This document shows, piece after piece, positions 24,188 through 32,572 of a stretch of 37,913 nucleotides of DNA. Numbering within the stretch: the stretch's first letter is position 1; every line of letters begins with the position of its first letter. Source of the DNA: Spirochaetia bacterium (GTDB lineage Bacteria; Spirochaetota; Spirochaetia; Treponematales; Breznakiellaceae); the NCBI GenBank assembly GCA_025997655.1, contig BNUW01000003.1, positions 1 through 37,913 on the forward strand, read 5' to 3'. The translations under genes and the position numbers were made by a program. Below the pieces are notes generated by a model. It ran no database searches, was not told the origin of the DNA, and worked only from the letters and a program-made list of their open reading frames with translations.

Positions 24188-24482
24188 ATATCATATCCTT
24201 TTGAGCACGGTATAAAACAATGGGATTCGCATATTTTTTGATCATTATGTCAACGTCTTTTTTTGTTAATTTCTCTAAATCGTTTTTTAATCCTACCAGT
24301 GCCGCAATATTATAATTTTCTTTATCTACAAAAAAATCAATATCATTGGCTTTTTCCCCGCGGGCAAATGAGCCGAATATGCCTATCTTTTCCAGGTTAT
24401 ATTTTTTGAGTAAATTTTCATTCTTTATAGCCATTTCTAAGGCATTAACGGTGTCTATATTCATGATTTCATTATAATTCAT
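24174..24482 (-). CDS. mntA: MntA-like minimal nucleotidyltransferase antitoxin
   Basis: A 102-aa minimal nucleotidyltransferase with the signature GSFARGEKANDIDF (Gly37-Ser38, Asp47, Asp49) and a third acidic position in KKDVDIMI at about 77-79. In the HepT-MntA system this enzyme transfers AMP groups to the toxin. An in-frame ATG at codon 7 is an alternative start; neither has a strong ribosome site. It is AT-rich and lies between riboswitch copies 2 and 3. Confidence 0.9.
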   Translation of the reverse strand: MNYNEIMNIDTVNALEMAIKNENLLKKYNLEKIGIFGSFARGEKANDIDFFVDKENYNIAALVGLKNDLEKLTKKDVDIMIKKYANPIVLYRAQKDMIYVTQ

Positions 24483-24574
24483 ATTATAATTTTATTCAAG
24501 TGTATATTTTTTCATACGGTTTAGGGGACATTTCACATAACCTGATATATGCCAAAAAACTTTGTAAAAAACAC

Positions 24575-24603
24575 TTGACAGCCCCGGAATCATCCCCTAT
24601 ACT
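24575..24603 (+). promoter_or_regulatory. Promoter of the cobalamin uptake operon (riboswitch copy 3)
   Basis: TTGACA, 17-nt spacer GCCCCGGAATCATCCCC, TATACT. It is the likely single promoter of the operon that runs to cobS. Confidence 0.88.
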
Positions 24604-24610
24604 CCAAATT

Positions 24611-24814
24611 GTATATTTCAAAGGAAGAGGGGCCGGACGCAGACCGTTCGGAGAATCCCCCGCTAACCCGTAACTGTGATTGGGAAAATCCATCGCAAAC
24701 GGTCACTGAGCTTGGGCTGTTAGTCCAAAGAACCTTCAGGTTCTCTGCTTGGGAAGACCGATGGAAAACGCAGACCAGTAGGTCTGACCCATTAGCCAGG
24801 AAACTTTGATATAC
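24611..24814 (+). ncRNA. Cobalamin riboswitch, copy 3, controlling the uptake/salvage operon
   Basis: P1 is GTATATTTCAAA (24611) with TTTGATATAC (24805-24814). The core matches copy 2: CTAACCCGTAACTGTGATTG, GGTCACTGAG, CTTGGGAAGACCGATGG, TTAGCCAGGAAACTTTGATA. Its peripheral stems differ from copy 2, for example GAACCTTCAGGTTC at 24730 and AGACCAGTAGGTCT at 24772. It lies about 150 nt before the lipoprotein gene that opens the operon; corrinoid binding is expected to reduce expression of all downstream genes. Confidence 0.96.
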
Positions 24815-24839
24815 GACCAATTTTCGGGCTTCGAGGTAA

Positions 24840-24958
24840 GAGCCTGGAAAAAAGCCGAATTCTAAATCCGGTATTTTTTCCAAGTGGACTATCGTCCACA
24901 GGGGACTGCGAACCACAGGTTCGTTACGGTTTCCAGGCTCCTTTTCTTCGGAAAGGAG
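24840..24958 (+). promoter_or_regulatory. Expression platform: competing hairpins that hide the ribosome site
   Basis: An 11-bp helix pairs GAGCCTGGAAA (24840-24850) with TTTCCAGGCTC (24930-24940). A second hairpin pairs CTCCTTT (24938-24944) with AAAGGAG (24952-24958), capped by C(TTCG)G with a bulged T, and covers the Shine-Dalgarno of the lipoprotein gene. The two share bases 24938-24940, so they compete. This favours translational control. The first helix followed by CTTTTCTT might also act as a weak terminator. Confidence 0.65.
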
Positions 24959-24965
24959 TAAAGCC

Positions 24966-25526
24966 ATGTTTACACACAATTTTTCGGTTGGGAAAACCCG
25001 CGTTTTTGGGCGCGTGGCTTCCCAAAGGACGCCGGTAGGTGTCCTCGTTTTCGTGCTGAGCCTTCTTATGGGGGCGCTGTCGTTGGCGGGATGTAAGGAC
25101 GATTCCGATGGCTTCATTGATGACGGCATGCTCAATAGCGGGCTTAAAGGTACCTGGGACAGTGGAGCTGGAGATGGGTATACGATTACCGATTCTACCA
25201 TGGTCTATTCGTCCACTTGGGACAGCGTTACCACCGGTTTTACCGGCAGCATTGAATATATCTACAACTTTAGTGAAACTGCGGGGGTCATTATTGTCCA
25301 ATATACTGTGTATGACCTAGGCTTTGGTGCCGAAGTGGGACAATACCAGGGTGTTTATTTCAAGGATTTAACGGCATCAACGGTTAAACTGGGAAGCGCC
25401 TATGCATCTGATTATTCAGTGGTAGAGGTCGCGACCCTGGCCGAGGCCAAGGAGAAATTCAAACCCGCAAACATCAGTTTATATGGCGGTGAACTGTCTA
25501 TGGCCTCACCCCAAACCAGACAATAG
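24966..25526 (+). CDS. Unknown lipoprotein, first gene of the B12 uptake operon
   Basis: A 186-aa predicted lipoprotein: a long basic N-region, a hydrophobic helix (VGVLVFVLSLLMGALSLAG) and lipobox Cys43 followed by KDDSDGFIDDG. The mature part (about 144 aa) has regular beta-type blocks such as GLKGTWDSGAGDGYTIT, GSIEYIYNF and GVIIVQYTVYDLGFG, suggesting a small beta-sandwich or lipocalin-like fold. AAAGGAG lies 7 bases before the ATG, inside the riboswitch expression platform. It is directly upstream of the TonB-dependent receptor. By position it could be a surface corrinoid-binding protein, like the BtuG/BtuH lipoproteins of Bacteroides, but I see no sequence similarity to them. Confidence 0.85.
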   Translation: MFTHNFSVGKTRVFGRVASQRTPVGVLVFVLSLLMGALSLAGCKDDSDGFIDDGMLNSGLKGTWDSGAGDGYTITDSTMVYSSTWDSVTTGFTGSIEYIYNFSETAGVIIVQYTVYDLGFGAEVGQYQGVYFKDLTASTVKLGSAYASDYSVVEVATLAEAKEKFKPANISLYGGELSMASPQTRQ

Positions 25527-25540
25527 TCCGGTTCTGCTTA

Positions 25541-27565
25541 ATGGCTTCCTATTTACCAAGGGCCGGGAGATTAGTTCCGGCCCTTATCCTGGTTTTATGT
25601 GTCCTCTGTCTTCCCTGTACGATTAGCGCACAGGAAACCGGGGGTGAGTTCTCCGATGAGGAGCTTCTCCTTATGGAGGGTGAGGGACTCACTGTAACCG
25701 GCAGTCCGGAAACCACCCAGCAGATGAAGGTGGTGACCAAAGATGAAATTGACCGCCATAACGCCCCGGATTTGGCAACCCTCCTACAGGAAACCCTGGA
25801 CCTGGGTATTACCCAGTACGGCGGCTATGGGAACCAGGCAGATATTAATCTGCGGGGTTTCGATTCGGAGCGTATCGCCTTTCTCATAGACGGGGTTCCC
25901 GCCAATTCTCCCATGGGAAGCGAATTTGATTTAAGCCAACTCGACCTTAACGCCATTGAACGGATCGAGGTAATCTACGGCGGCTCGGATACCAAATACA
26001 ATGTTTCAGGCGCATTGGGCGGGGTCATAAACATCATCACGGTCAAAAAGCAAAAACCCGGTTTGCGGCTGGGGGGTAGTATCGCTAATACCTCGGCGAT
26101 GCCCGGGGCGTACCGGGAATGGGATGGAAGCAAGGGAAGCCCCCATTGGGAAGATCTGGTTGATACCCAAAATTATTCCCTCTTTGCGGGATTCGGCGCG
26201 GAAAAATACTCCTGGTCGGCCAACCTGTTTGCCAACCGCGCCGCGAATCATTTCCTCTATAAAGATACTATTTTTAACACAACACGCCGGAAAGAGTCCA
26301 ATGAGATATGGGATACCGGGATCTCCGGCTCATATATCCGGAATTTACCGGATGATTATTCAAAGCTGATTGTTTCCGCCGACCTCTATTACGGCGACAA
26401 GAATATTCCCCTATCGGGGATGGCTGCCGTAGCGGGAACGCAAACCGACTTTTCTACCCGGCAAAACATCATGCTCGACATGCCCCGTGCATTGCGGGAC
26501 GATCTCGCCACCGAAGTCAGTCTGAGCCATACCTGGCAATCTCTGGAATATGAGCGACCTGCGGGAAGCAGTTCCCTCCACAATCAGCATATGATCACCG
26601 CAATAAACCGCTGGACCTGGTATCCGCTGTCGCAGCTTACCCTCAGGTCCGGGTGGGATTACCGCTTCAACTTTTTGGACTCCACGGATATCGGCCTGCG
26701 CAGCCGTCATGACGGCGGTCTCTACTTTACGGCGGAATATAAAGCCCACAAAACATTTTTGATTATCCCTTCAATAAAGGCGGCTTTCAACGGACCCTCG
26801 GAGCAGCCCGTGACGCCGGTACCGAAACTCGGCTTCCTCTGGACGCCTCTTGAATCTCTGACCATTAAAAATAATTATTACCGTAGTTTCAAATATCCCG
26901 ACTTTGAAGATCTTTACTGGGACGATGGCCAGATGTTTGGTAACCCGGACCTGAAGCCCGAAGACGGCGTGGGTGGAGACCTGGGAGCCGCCTGGCATTA
27001 TGGAAATTGGGTTAACCTTGAGGGCGCCTTTTTTACCCAATGGACTACGGATTCTATCCATTGGTCTAATATCAGCGGAATTTGGCGGCCTGAAAATGTG
27101 GCGGAAGCGATCTTCTTCGGATTGGACTCTAAAGTACGGGGTGAAATTCCCTTTTCTTCCGGTCCCTTCAAAACGATTGGCCTTTCCCTTTCCTACCAGT
27201 ACCTTTTAAGTTATCTTTTAACCGATGAGCTGGACTTCGCCGACGATAAACGTATTCCCTATATGCCCATGCACACCATCGGTGTTTCGATGGATGTATC
27301 CTGGAAGACCGGTTCAGTGTTATTATCCGGCCATTACGAGGGCCTCCGTTTCACCAATACTGCAAACACCGCCGAACTGGACCCCCATTTTTTGCTGAAC
27401 GTAAATGTCAATCAGCAAATCGGAAAAAACCTGACCGCATTTGCGGCGGCACGGAACCTCCTCAACACTTCCTACGAATCCCTTGACGCTTACCCCATGC
27501 CCGGCATCACCGTAACCTTGGGCCTGCGGTTCAATGTGGAACCAAAAATGAAGGAGAAGAAATGA
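25541..27565 (+). CDS. btuB: TonB-dependent receptor, BtuB-like
   Basis: A 674-aa outer-membrane receptor with a signal peptide ending in CTISAQ, a TonB-box-like GLTVTGSPET at about 49-58, and a plug domain (IDRHNAPDLATLLQETL; QADINLRGFDSERIAFLIDG; YGGSDTKYNVSGALGGVINI) followed by a 22-strand-type barrel. Riboswitch control and the adjacent btuFCD genes point to cobamide uptake. The start has no strong ribosome site, but the lipoprotein gene ends only 14 nt upstream. The C-terminus ends in basic residues (EPKMKEKK) after the last aromatic strand (GLRFNV), a small departure from the usual terminal Phe. Confidence 0.92.
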   Translation: MASYLPRAGRLVPALILVLCVLCLPCTISAQETGGEFSDEELLLMEGEGLTVTGSPETTQQMKVVTKDEIDRHNAPDLATLLQETLDLGITQYGGYGNQADINLRGFDSERIAFLIDGVPANSPMGSEFDLSQLDLNAIERIEVIYGGSDTKYNVSGALGGVINIITVKKQKPGLRLGGSIANTSAMPGAYREWDGSKGSPHWEDLVDTQNYSLFAGFGAEKYSWSANLFANRAANHFLYKDTIFNTTRRKESNEIWDTGISGSYIRNLPDDYSKLIVSADLYYGDKNIPLSGMAAVAGTQTDFSTRQNIMLDMPRALRDDLATEVSLSHTWQSLEYERPAGSSSLHNQHMITAINRWTWYPLSQLTLRSGWDYRFNFLDSTDIGLRSRHDGGLYFTAEYKAHKTFLIIPSIKAAFNGPSEQPVTPVPKLGFLWTPLESLTIKNNYYRSFKYPDFEDLYWDDGQMFGNPDLKPEDGVGGDLGAAWHYGNWVNLEGAFFTQWTTDSIHWSNISGIWRPENVAEAIFFGLDSKVRGEIPFSSGPFKTIGLSLSYQYLLSYLLTDELDFADDKRIPYMPMHTIGVSMDVSWKTGSVLLSGHYEGLRFTNTANTAELDPHFLLNVNVNQQIGKNLTAFAAARNLLNTSYESLDAYPMPGITVTLGLRFNVEPKMKEKK

Positions 27566-28473
27566 CTAAACCCCTCGCCATCTGTATAGTAGCAACACTA
27601 TTACTATCTGCCTGTACGCAAAAAAGTGAAACGGTAACGATAACCGACCGGGCAGGGAACACCATTGCCTTACCGGGGGAGCGTAACCGGATTATTTCCA
27701 CCGCCCCCTCAAACACAGAAATACTGCTGGGGCTTGGGCTGGGGGAAAAAATCATCGCCGCAGATGAATTTTCTGCCGTTTTGACGGGTGTTCCCGCAGA
27801 TATAGCCCTGATAGATTTTTCCTACCCCGATGGGGAGCTTATTGTGGCCCTTGATCCGGACCTTATCATTGCCGCCGGGCATAATCAAACGGTTTCCGGG
27901 GAGGATCCCTTCGCGCTGATGAAGGAAGTGGGGATTCCGGTGATCTATCTACCAATCAGTAAAACTATCGACGGCATCTATGCGGATATCCGCTTCATCG
28001 GGGGGCTTTTCGGCGTGGAGGATCGGGCGGAGGACATGGTCAGGGAGATGAAGGCGACGGTGGATGGCATTGCGGAAATCGGCGCGTCCATCACAACAAA
28101 GCGCTCGGTTTATTTTGAGATGGCTTATCCACCCTATATGGTGACCATCGGGCGGGACAACTATATCACTGAAATGATAAACACTGTCGGGGCGTACAAT
28201 GTTTTTGCCGATCGGCCGGACTGGTTTACCCCGGGGGTTGAGGCAATCATAGACCGTAATCCCGATGTTATCCTTATCATGACGCTTTTTGACGGTGATA
28301 TTGTTGCGGAGCTGCGGAACCGGCCGGGGTTTGAGCATATTGCGGCGGTGAAAAACGGGGCCATGTATCTCATTGACGTTAATTCGGTGTCCCGCCCTTC
28401 GCAGCATGTTGTACTTGCATTGGAACAAATGGCCCATGCGGTGTATCCTGAGGCGTATGAAAACTACCGGTAA
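27562..28473 (+). CDS. btuF: Cobalamin ABC transporter substrate-binding lipoprotein
   Basis: A 303-aa periplasmic binding protein anchored as a lipoprotein (LLLSACTQ, Cys18). It is of the helical-backbone class III used for B12 and siderophores: RIISTAPSNTEILLGLGLG, DPDLIIAAGHN, FIGGLFGVEDRAEDM and NPDVILIMT. GAAGGAG precedes the ATG and the start overlaps the receptor stop by 4 nt. It would hand cobamides from the periplasm to BtuCD. Confidence 0.93.
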   Translation: MTKPLAICIVATLLLSACTQKSETVTITDRAGNTIALPGERNRIISTAPSNTEILLGLGLGEKIIAADEFSAVLTGVPADIALIDFSYPDGELIVALDPDLIIAAGHNQTVSGEDPFALMKEVGIPVIYLPISKTIDGIYADIRFIGGLFGVEDRAEDMVREMKATVDGIAEIGASITTKRSVYFEMAYPPYMVTIGRDNYITEMINTVGAYNVFADRPDWFTPGVEAIIDRNPDVILIMTLFDGDIVAELRNRPGFEHIAAVKNGAMYLIDVNSVSRPSQHVVLALEQMAHAVYPEAYENYR

Positions 28474-29470
28474 GTTCGCGGCGGCAATTCTCGCCGCCCT
28501 GGCAATACTCTGCATAGGGTCTTCCCTTGGCAGTTCCTCTATTAGTCTCCTTGATACGGTGAGCGTGGTGTTTCATAAACTGAGCGGCCGCCCTTTTAAA
28601 GAAAGGATGGATCTAAAAATCGTATCCATTGTTTGGAACCTGCGCCTGCCCAGGGCGTTTCTTGCCTTTATCGTCGGCGGAGCCCTGGCGGTTAGCGGAA
28701 CAGTGTTTCAATCGGTTTTAAAAAATCCCCTGGCCTCCCCGTTTATCGTGGGCGTTTCCTCCGGGGCCTCCCTGGGCGCAGGATTGGTGATGCTCGGAGG
28801 ACTCACCCTGCCCTTAATCGGCGCCTTTACCCTGCCCCTTGCGGGGTTTCTTTTCGGATTGGCCACCGTATTTTTTGTTATCTTCTGTGCGGCCAAAATA
28901 GACAAGACCCTTTCCAATAATACTATCATCCTCTTCGGGATGGTTTTTTCTCTGTTTATAAACGCCGTTCTTACCGCCCTGGTTGCATTCTTCCGGGATC
29001 AGCTTAAAAACCTGCTGTATTGGCAGATGGGCAGTTTTGCCCTCAAGGGCTGGAACTACGTAGGGTTAATGCTCCCTTTCCTCATTATCGGTATCCTCGG
29101 GACCATCGGGTACACCAGGGAAATGGATATTCTCACCTTTGGTGATGAGCAGGCAAAGTCAATCGGGGTAAATACCCGGGGCTTACGGATACGGTTACTG
29201 CTCTTTTCAACGATACTAACCGGCGGGGCGGTCGCCCTGAGCGGCGTCATCGGCTTTGTTGACCTCATCGCCCCCCATTTGGCGCGGAAAATGGTGGGGG
29301 CAAAGCATAAGGATGTGATCCCCATGGCGTTTATTATCGGTGGGTCACTATTGGTGTTGACCGACCTGATAGCACGGACCGTTGTATCTCCCTCGGAACT
29401 TCCGGTGGGAGCGGTCACCGCAATCATTGGCGCGCCATTTTTTGCGTGGGTATATTTTAGGAAGAAGTGA
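28457..29470 (+). CDS. btuC: Cobalamin ABC transporter permease
   Basis: A 337-aa FecCD/BtuC-family permease with about ten membrane helices. Family hallmarks are RLPRAFLAFIVGGALAVSG, FQSVLKNPLASPFIVGVSSG and the coupling-region GVIGFVDLIAPHLAR. The start MKTTGKFAAA is preferred: it follows GAGGCGT, gives a normal N-terminus and overlaps btuF by 17 nt. An open frame upstream lies wholly inside btuF. Confidence 0.94.
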   Translation: MKTTGKFAAAILAALAILCIGSSLGSSSISLLDTVSVVFHKLSGRPFKERMDLKIVSIVWNLRLPRAFLAFIVGGALAVSGTVFQSVLKNPLASPFIVGVSSGASLGAGLVMLGGLTLPLIGAFTLPLAGFLFGLATVFFVIFCAAKIDKTLSNNTIILFGMVFSLFINAVLTALVAFFRDQLKNLLYWQMGSFALKGWNYVGLMLPFLIIGILGTIGYTREMDILTFGDEQAKSIGVNTRGLRIRLLLFSTILTGGAVALSGVIGFVDLIAPHLARKMVGAKHKDVIPMAFIIGGSLLVLTDLIARTVVSPSELPVGAVTAIIGAPFFAWVYFRKK

Positions 29471-29471
29471 T

Positions 29472-30239
29472 ATGTTGGAAATAAAAAACTTATACAGCGG
29501 ATACAACGGTACGGATGTTATCAAGGGCATAAATTTTTCGGTGGATAAGGGTGAAGTCTTTTTTATTGTGGGTCCCAACGGATGCGGTAAGACCACCCTG
29601 TTAAAGTCCATTGCCAATATTCTGGGTTACCGGGGAACCGTTACCCTGGATGGCCGGGAGATAGCTTCCTTCAGCAGAAAAAACCTTGCAAAGAAAATAG
29701 CATTGATGAGCCAGACTTCGGAAATTTATTTCCCCTACAGTGTTTATGATACGGTTTCCCTGGGGCGGTACGCCTATTCACAAGGGTTCATGCGGAATCT
29801 TTCCAGCAGCGATACTGAAATTATAGAAACCGCCATCAAACGCCTGGGACTTTCCGATGTAAGGGACCGGATGATAAACGAATTATCCGGCGGCCAGCTT
29901 CAAAGAGTGTTTCTGGCCCGGACCCTGGCGCAGAATCCCGATATCATTTTGTTGGATGAGCCGACCAATCACCTTGACCTGAAACATCAGGTAGAATTAC
30001 TGCAATACCTGATAAGCTGGGCAAAGGAAAACAGTAAAACGGTTATCGGCGTTTTGCACGACCTTAATCTGGCCCGCAGTTTTTCGGACACCGCCGCGAT
30101 TATGTCTGAGGGGAAAATCATCTCCCAGGGTAATCCGGAAACGGTTCTATCAGGCGAAACCTTAAAAGCGGTATATGATATGGACATCCGCGCGTTCATG
30201 CTGAGCTCCCTGGAAAACTGGAGGAACACCGGTGTCTGA
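29472..30239 (+). CDS. btuD: Cobalamin ABC transporter ATPase
   Basis: A 255-aa ABC ATPase that powers BtuC. Walker A is GPNGCGKTTL, the signature is LSGGQLQRVFLARTL, Walker B is IILLDEPTNHLDL and the switch His is in VLHDLNLA. The ATG at 29472 lies one base after the btuC stop. The longer open frame upstream is inside btuC. The end overlaps the cobU start by 8 nt. Confidence 0.95.
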   Translation: MLEIKNLYSGYNGTDVIKGINFSVDKGEVFFIVGPNGCGKTTLLKSIANILGYRGTVTLDGREIASFSRKNLAKKIALMSQTSEIYFPYSVYDTVSLGRYAYSQGFMRNLSSSDTEIIETAIKRLGLSDVRDRMINELSGGQLQRVFLARTLAQNPDIILLDEPTNHLDLKHQVELLQYLISWAKENSKTVIGVLHDLNLARSFSDTAAIMSEGKIISQGNPETVLSGETLKAVYDMDIRAFMLSSLENWRNTGV

Positions 30240-30744
30240 AATCATCCTTATTACCGGGGGCATTAAGTCGGGCAAGTCCCGCCGTGCCCTGGACATAGCC
30301 TTGCAAACATGGCGGGTCTCCCCGGAAACGCCGGTTTCCTTTATCGCCACCGCGGAAGCCCTGGACAATGAAATGAAACTCCGCATAAAACGGCATCAAG
30401 AAGAACGCCTTGGGCTTGGGTTTACTACCATTGAGGAGCCCCTGGAACTGGACCGGGCGATTGCCTCTGCGGGCCGGCGGGCGCTGGTGGACTGCCTGGC
30501 CCTGTGGGTAAACAACATCATGTACTATAAACGGGAGGAGGATTTCCACCGGCTCCTTGATTCTTCGATTAGCGCAATGAAGGATTGTATCCTGGTGACT
30601 AATGAGACCGGGCTGGGGAATGTTCCCTTCGATGAAACCACCCGGCGCTACAATCTGCTTTTGGCCGAGGCAAACCGCAGAATCGCTGCGGTAGCGGATC
30701 GGGTAGAGTTCATGGTTTCCGGCATTCCCCTGAGGGTTAAATAG
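30232..30744 (+). CDS. cobU: Adenosylcobinamide kinase / guanylyltransferase
   Basis: A 170-aa enzyme that phosphorylates adenosylcobinamide and then activates it with GTP to AdoCbi-GDP. The P-loop is GGIKSGKSRRA at the N-terminus, followed by the typical FIATAEALDNEMKLRIKRHQ with the candidate guanylated His, and ALVDCLALWVNNIM. It starts with GTG, eleven bases after a GGAGG, overlapping the btuD end. Length is typical. Confidence 0.94.
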   Translation: MSEIILITGGIKSGKSRRALDIALQTWRVSPETPVSFIATAEALDNEMKLRIKRHQEERLGLGFTTIEEPLELDRAIASAGRRALVDCLALWVNNIMYYKREEDFHRLLDSSISAMKDCILVTNETGLGNVPFDETTRRYNLLLAEANRRIAAVADRVEFMVSGIPLRVK

Positions 30745-31493
30745 TGGGAAGTTTCGCTGAGACCCTTTTCCCCAATGCCCGCATGGTGGTTCCCTCCTGG
30801 GTTATCCCCGGAACCTATCTGGAAAACCTGCGCTTCCTTGCAGACAAGCCGGAAGTACAGGGGGTAGAATTACTGTTTTTCATATATAACGGTGAAATCA
30901 GGGAGCAGCTTAACGCAGAATGGGATAGGATACGGCAATTCGCGGATCGCTTTATTTTTACCGCCCACCTGCCGGACTCCCTTTTGCCGGAACACGAGGA
31001 ACTGGTACACCGGCTTAATCCCCTGGCGCGTAATTTTATTGTCCACCCCGGATTGCCGGAGAACGCCCCGGCATTAGGATCGCTGGTTAACGGCTGGGCA
31101 AAAAAGTATCCCCCATTATCACCGTCACCGTACCGCTTCCTTGTGGAGAACACAAACCCCGGAATGCTTGAGGCGTTGCTGCCCCACCTTGACGGGGATG
31201 TGGGGCTCTGTATGGACACCGGGCATCTGCTTATGGACGAACAAAGTCCGGCGGATTTTTTTGCAAAGCACCGGGAGCGTATCGGGGAGATACACCTCCA
31301 CGGCATTGACCGGGAAAAGGCCGCCCGTGACGGACGGCTGGCGGATCACCGTCCGGTGCGGGCAACGGAAAGCTGGTTCAGAACACTGTTTCCCCTGCTA
31401 AGAGATTTTACCGGAAACATAAACCTGGAAGTCTTCTCCTGGGAAGAAACGGCCGCCGGTATACAGTCAATAAAACTATGTGTTAATTCATGA
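30744..31493 (+). CDS. cbiR: CbiR-like cobamide-remodelling hydrolase (AP endonuclease 2 / TIM-barrel fold)
   Basis: A 249-aa protein of the AP_endonuc_2 (xylose isomerase-like) fold. Candidate metal ligands fall on the expected strands: Glu42 (GVELLFF), His75 (FTAHLPD), His101 (IVHPG), Glu135 (LVENTNPG), Asp158 and His161 (CMDTGHLL), His184/His186 (IHLHGID), His202 and Glu229 (LEVFSWEE). In Akkermansia CbiR hydrolyses the nucleotide loop of incoming cobamides so that a preferred lower ligand can be fitted. Placement between cobU and cobT, after B12 importer genes, fits that role. It starts with GTG sharing the last base of the cobU stop. Assignment rests on fold and context rather than alignment. 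Confidence 0.8.
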   Translation: MGSFAETLFPNARMVVPSWVIPGTYLENLRFLADKPEVQGVELLFFIYNGEIREQLNAEWDRIRQFADRFIFTAHLPDSLLPEHEELVHRLNPLARNFIVHPGLPENAPALGSLVNGWAKKYPPLSPSPYRFLVENTNPGMLEALLPHLDGDVGLCMDTGHLLMDEQSPADFFAKHRERIGEIHLHGIDREKAARDGRLADHRPVRATESWFRTLFPLLRDFTGNINLEVFSWEETAAGIQSIKLCVNS

Positions 31494-31513
31494 ACCGACA
31501 GGAGGTATTAAAC

Positions 31514-32572
31514 ATGGAAAACATTAAAACGGCGATGGAAGCTCATCTGGATGATCTTACCAAACCACGGGGCAGCTTGGGGAAACTGGAAACCTACTGC
31601 ATCAAGATGGCAGCAATACAGAACAAGGTTCCGCCCAAGCTTGAGAAAAAGGGCATCTACGTATTTGCGGGGGATCACGGTATCGCCGCAGAAGGGGTGT
31701 CCCTCTATCCCCAGGAAGTTTCCCGGCAGATGGTGTTCAACATCCTTGCGGGCGGCGCGGGAATAAACGCTCTGGCGGGGGGATGCGGCTGGGAAGTTAT
31801 TCTGGTAGACGCCGGGGTAATCGGGGAGGACTTTCCACCGGATGCGGAACTGAAACCGAAGGAGGTTCCTTGTTCCTTTGTACGGGCGCGGATTTGCCAG
31901 GGCAGTAGGGACAGTTTTAAGGAGGATGCCCTTACAATGGAGGAGACCGAAAAGGCGTTGGCCCGCGGCAAGGCCCTGGCGCAGGATGCGGCGGACCGGG
32001 GGCTGGACATGACCGCCATCGGGGATCTGGGCATCGGCAACACCAGTACTGCGGCAGCAATGCTGGTGGCGGCGGGGTTTACTGTTGATGATGTGGTAGA
32101 CCGGGGAACCGGCATCGACAAAGCAATGCTGGAACATAAGCGGCTGATCGTACAGGGGGCCGTGAAAAACCGGAATCCGCCGCCCAAGGACGGGAAGGCC
32201 ATTTTGCAGAAACTTGGTTCCGCAGACTTTGCCATGATGGCCGGCCTCATCCTGGGGCTTGAGGGCAGGGGCATTGCCTGTGTGCTTGACGGGTTCCCGG
32301 TAAGTTCCGCCGCCTATATGGCGTACCTGATAAATCCCAAGGTTTCGGACTGGCTTTTCGCGGGGCATCTTTCCAAGGTCGCCGGGCACAAGCCGCTCTT
32401 GGAAAAAATGGGGCTGGAACCCATCGTGGACCTTGATATGCGCCTGGGGGAAGGCACCGGCGCGGTTATCGGCGGGCATATCGTTGAGTTGGGTGTCCGG
32501 GCAGCCCGTGAGATGGCGTCCTTCTCCCAAGCCCATGTTTCGGACACCGAAAAGGCGGAAGAAAAGTATTAA
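31514..32572 (+). CDS. cobT: Nicotinate-nucleotide:dimethylbenzimidazole phosphoribosyltransferase
   Basis: A 352-aa enzyme that makes the alpha-riboside phosphate of the lower ligand. Family blocks include DLTKPRGSLGKLE, VFAGDHGIAAEGVSLYPQEV, MVFNILAGGAGINAL, GDLGIGNTSTAAAM and the catalytic Glu in MRLGEGTGA at about residue 313. The ATG at 31514 is chosen because GGAGG lies 8 bases upstream; another in-frame ATG at 31490 overlaps the cbiR end. It shares one base with the cobS start. Confidence 0.95.
   Translation: MENIKTAMEAHLDDLTKPRGSLGKLETYCIKMAAIQNKVPPKLEKKGIYVFAGDHGIAAEGVSLYPQEVSRQMVFNILAGGAGINALAGGCGWEVILVDAGVIGEDFPPDAELKPKEVPCSFVRARICQGSRDSFKEDALTMEETEKALARGKALAQDAADRGLDMTAIGDLGIGNTSTAAAMLVAAGFTVDDVVDRGTGIDKAMLEHKRLIVQGAVKNRNPPPKDGKAILQKLGSADFAMMAGLILGLEGRGIACVLDGFPVSSAAYMAYLINPKVSDWLFAGHLSKVAGHKPLLEKMGLEPIVDLDMRLGEGTGAVIGGHIVELGVRAAREMASFSQAHVSDTEKAEEKY

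Noticed and set aside
21120..24560. A complete chromosomal integron
   Set aside because: No integrase gene and only one pair of core-like sites is visible, so only an attC-like or TIR-like cassette boundary can be claimed.
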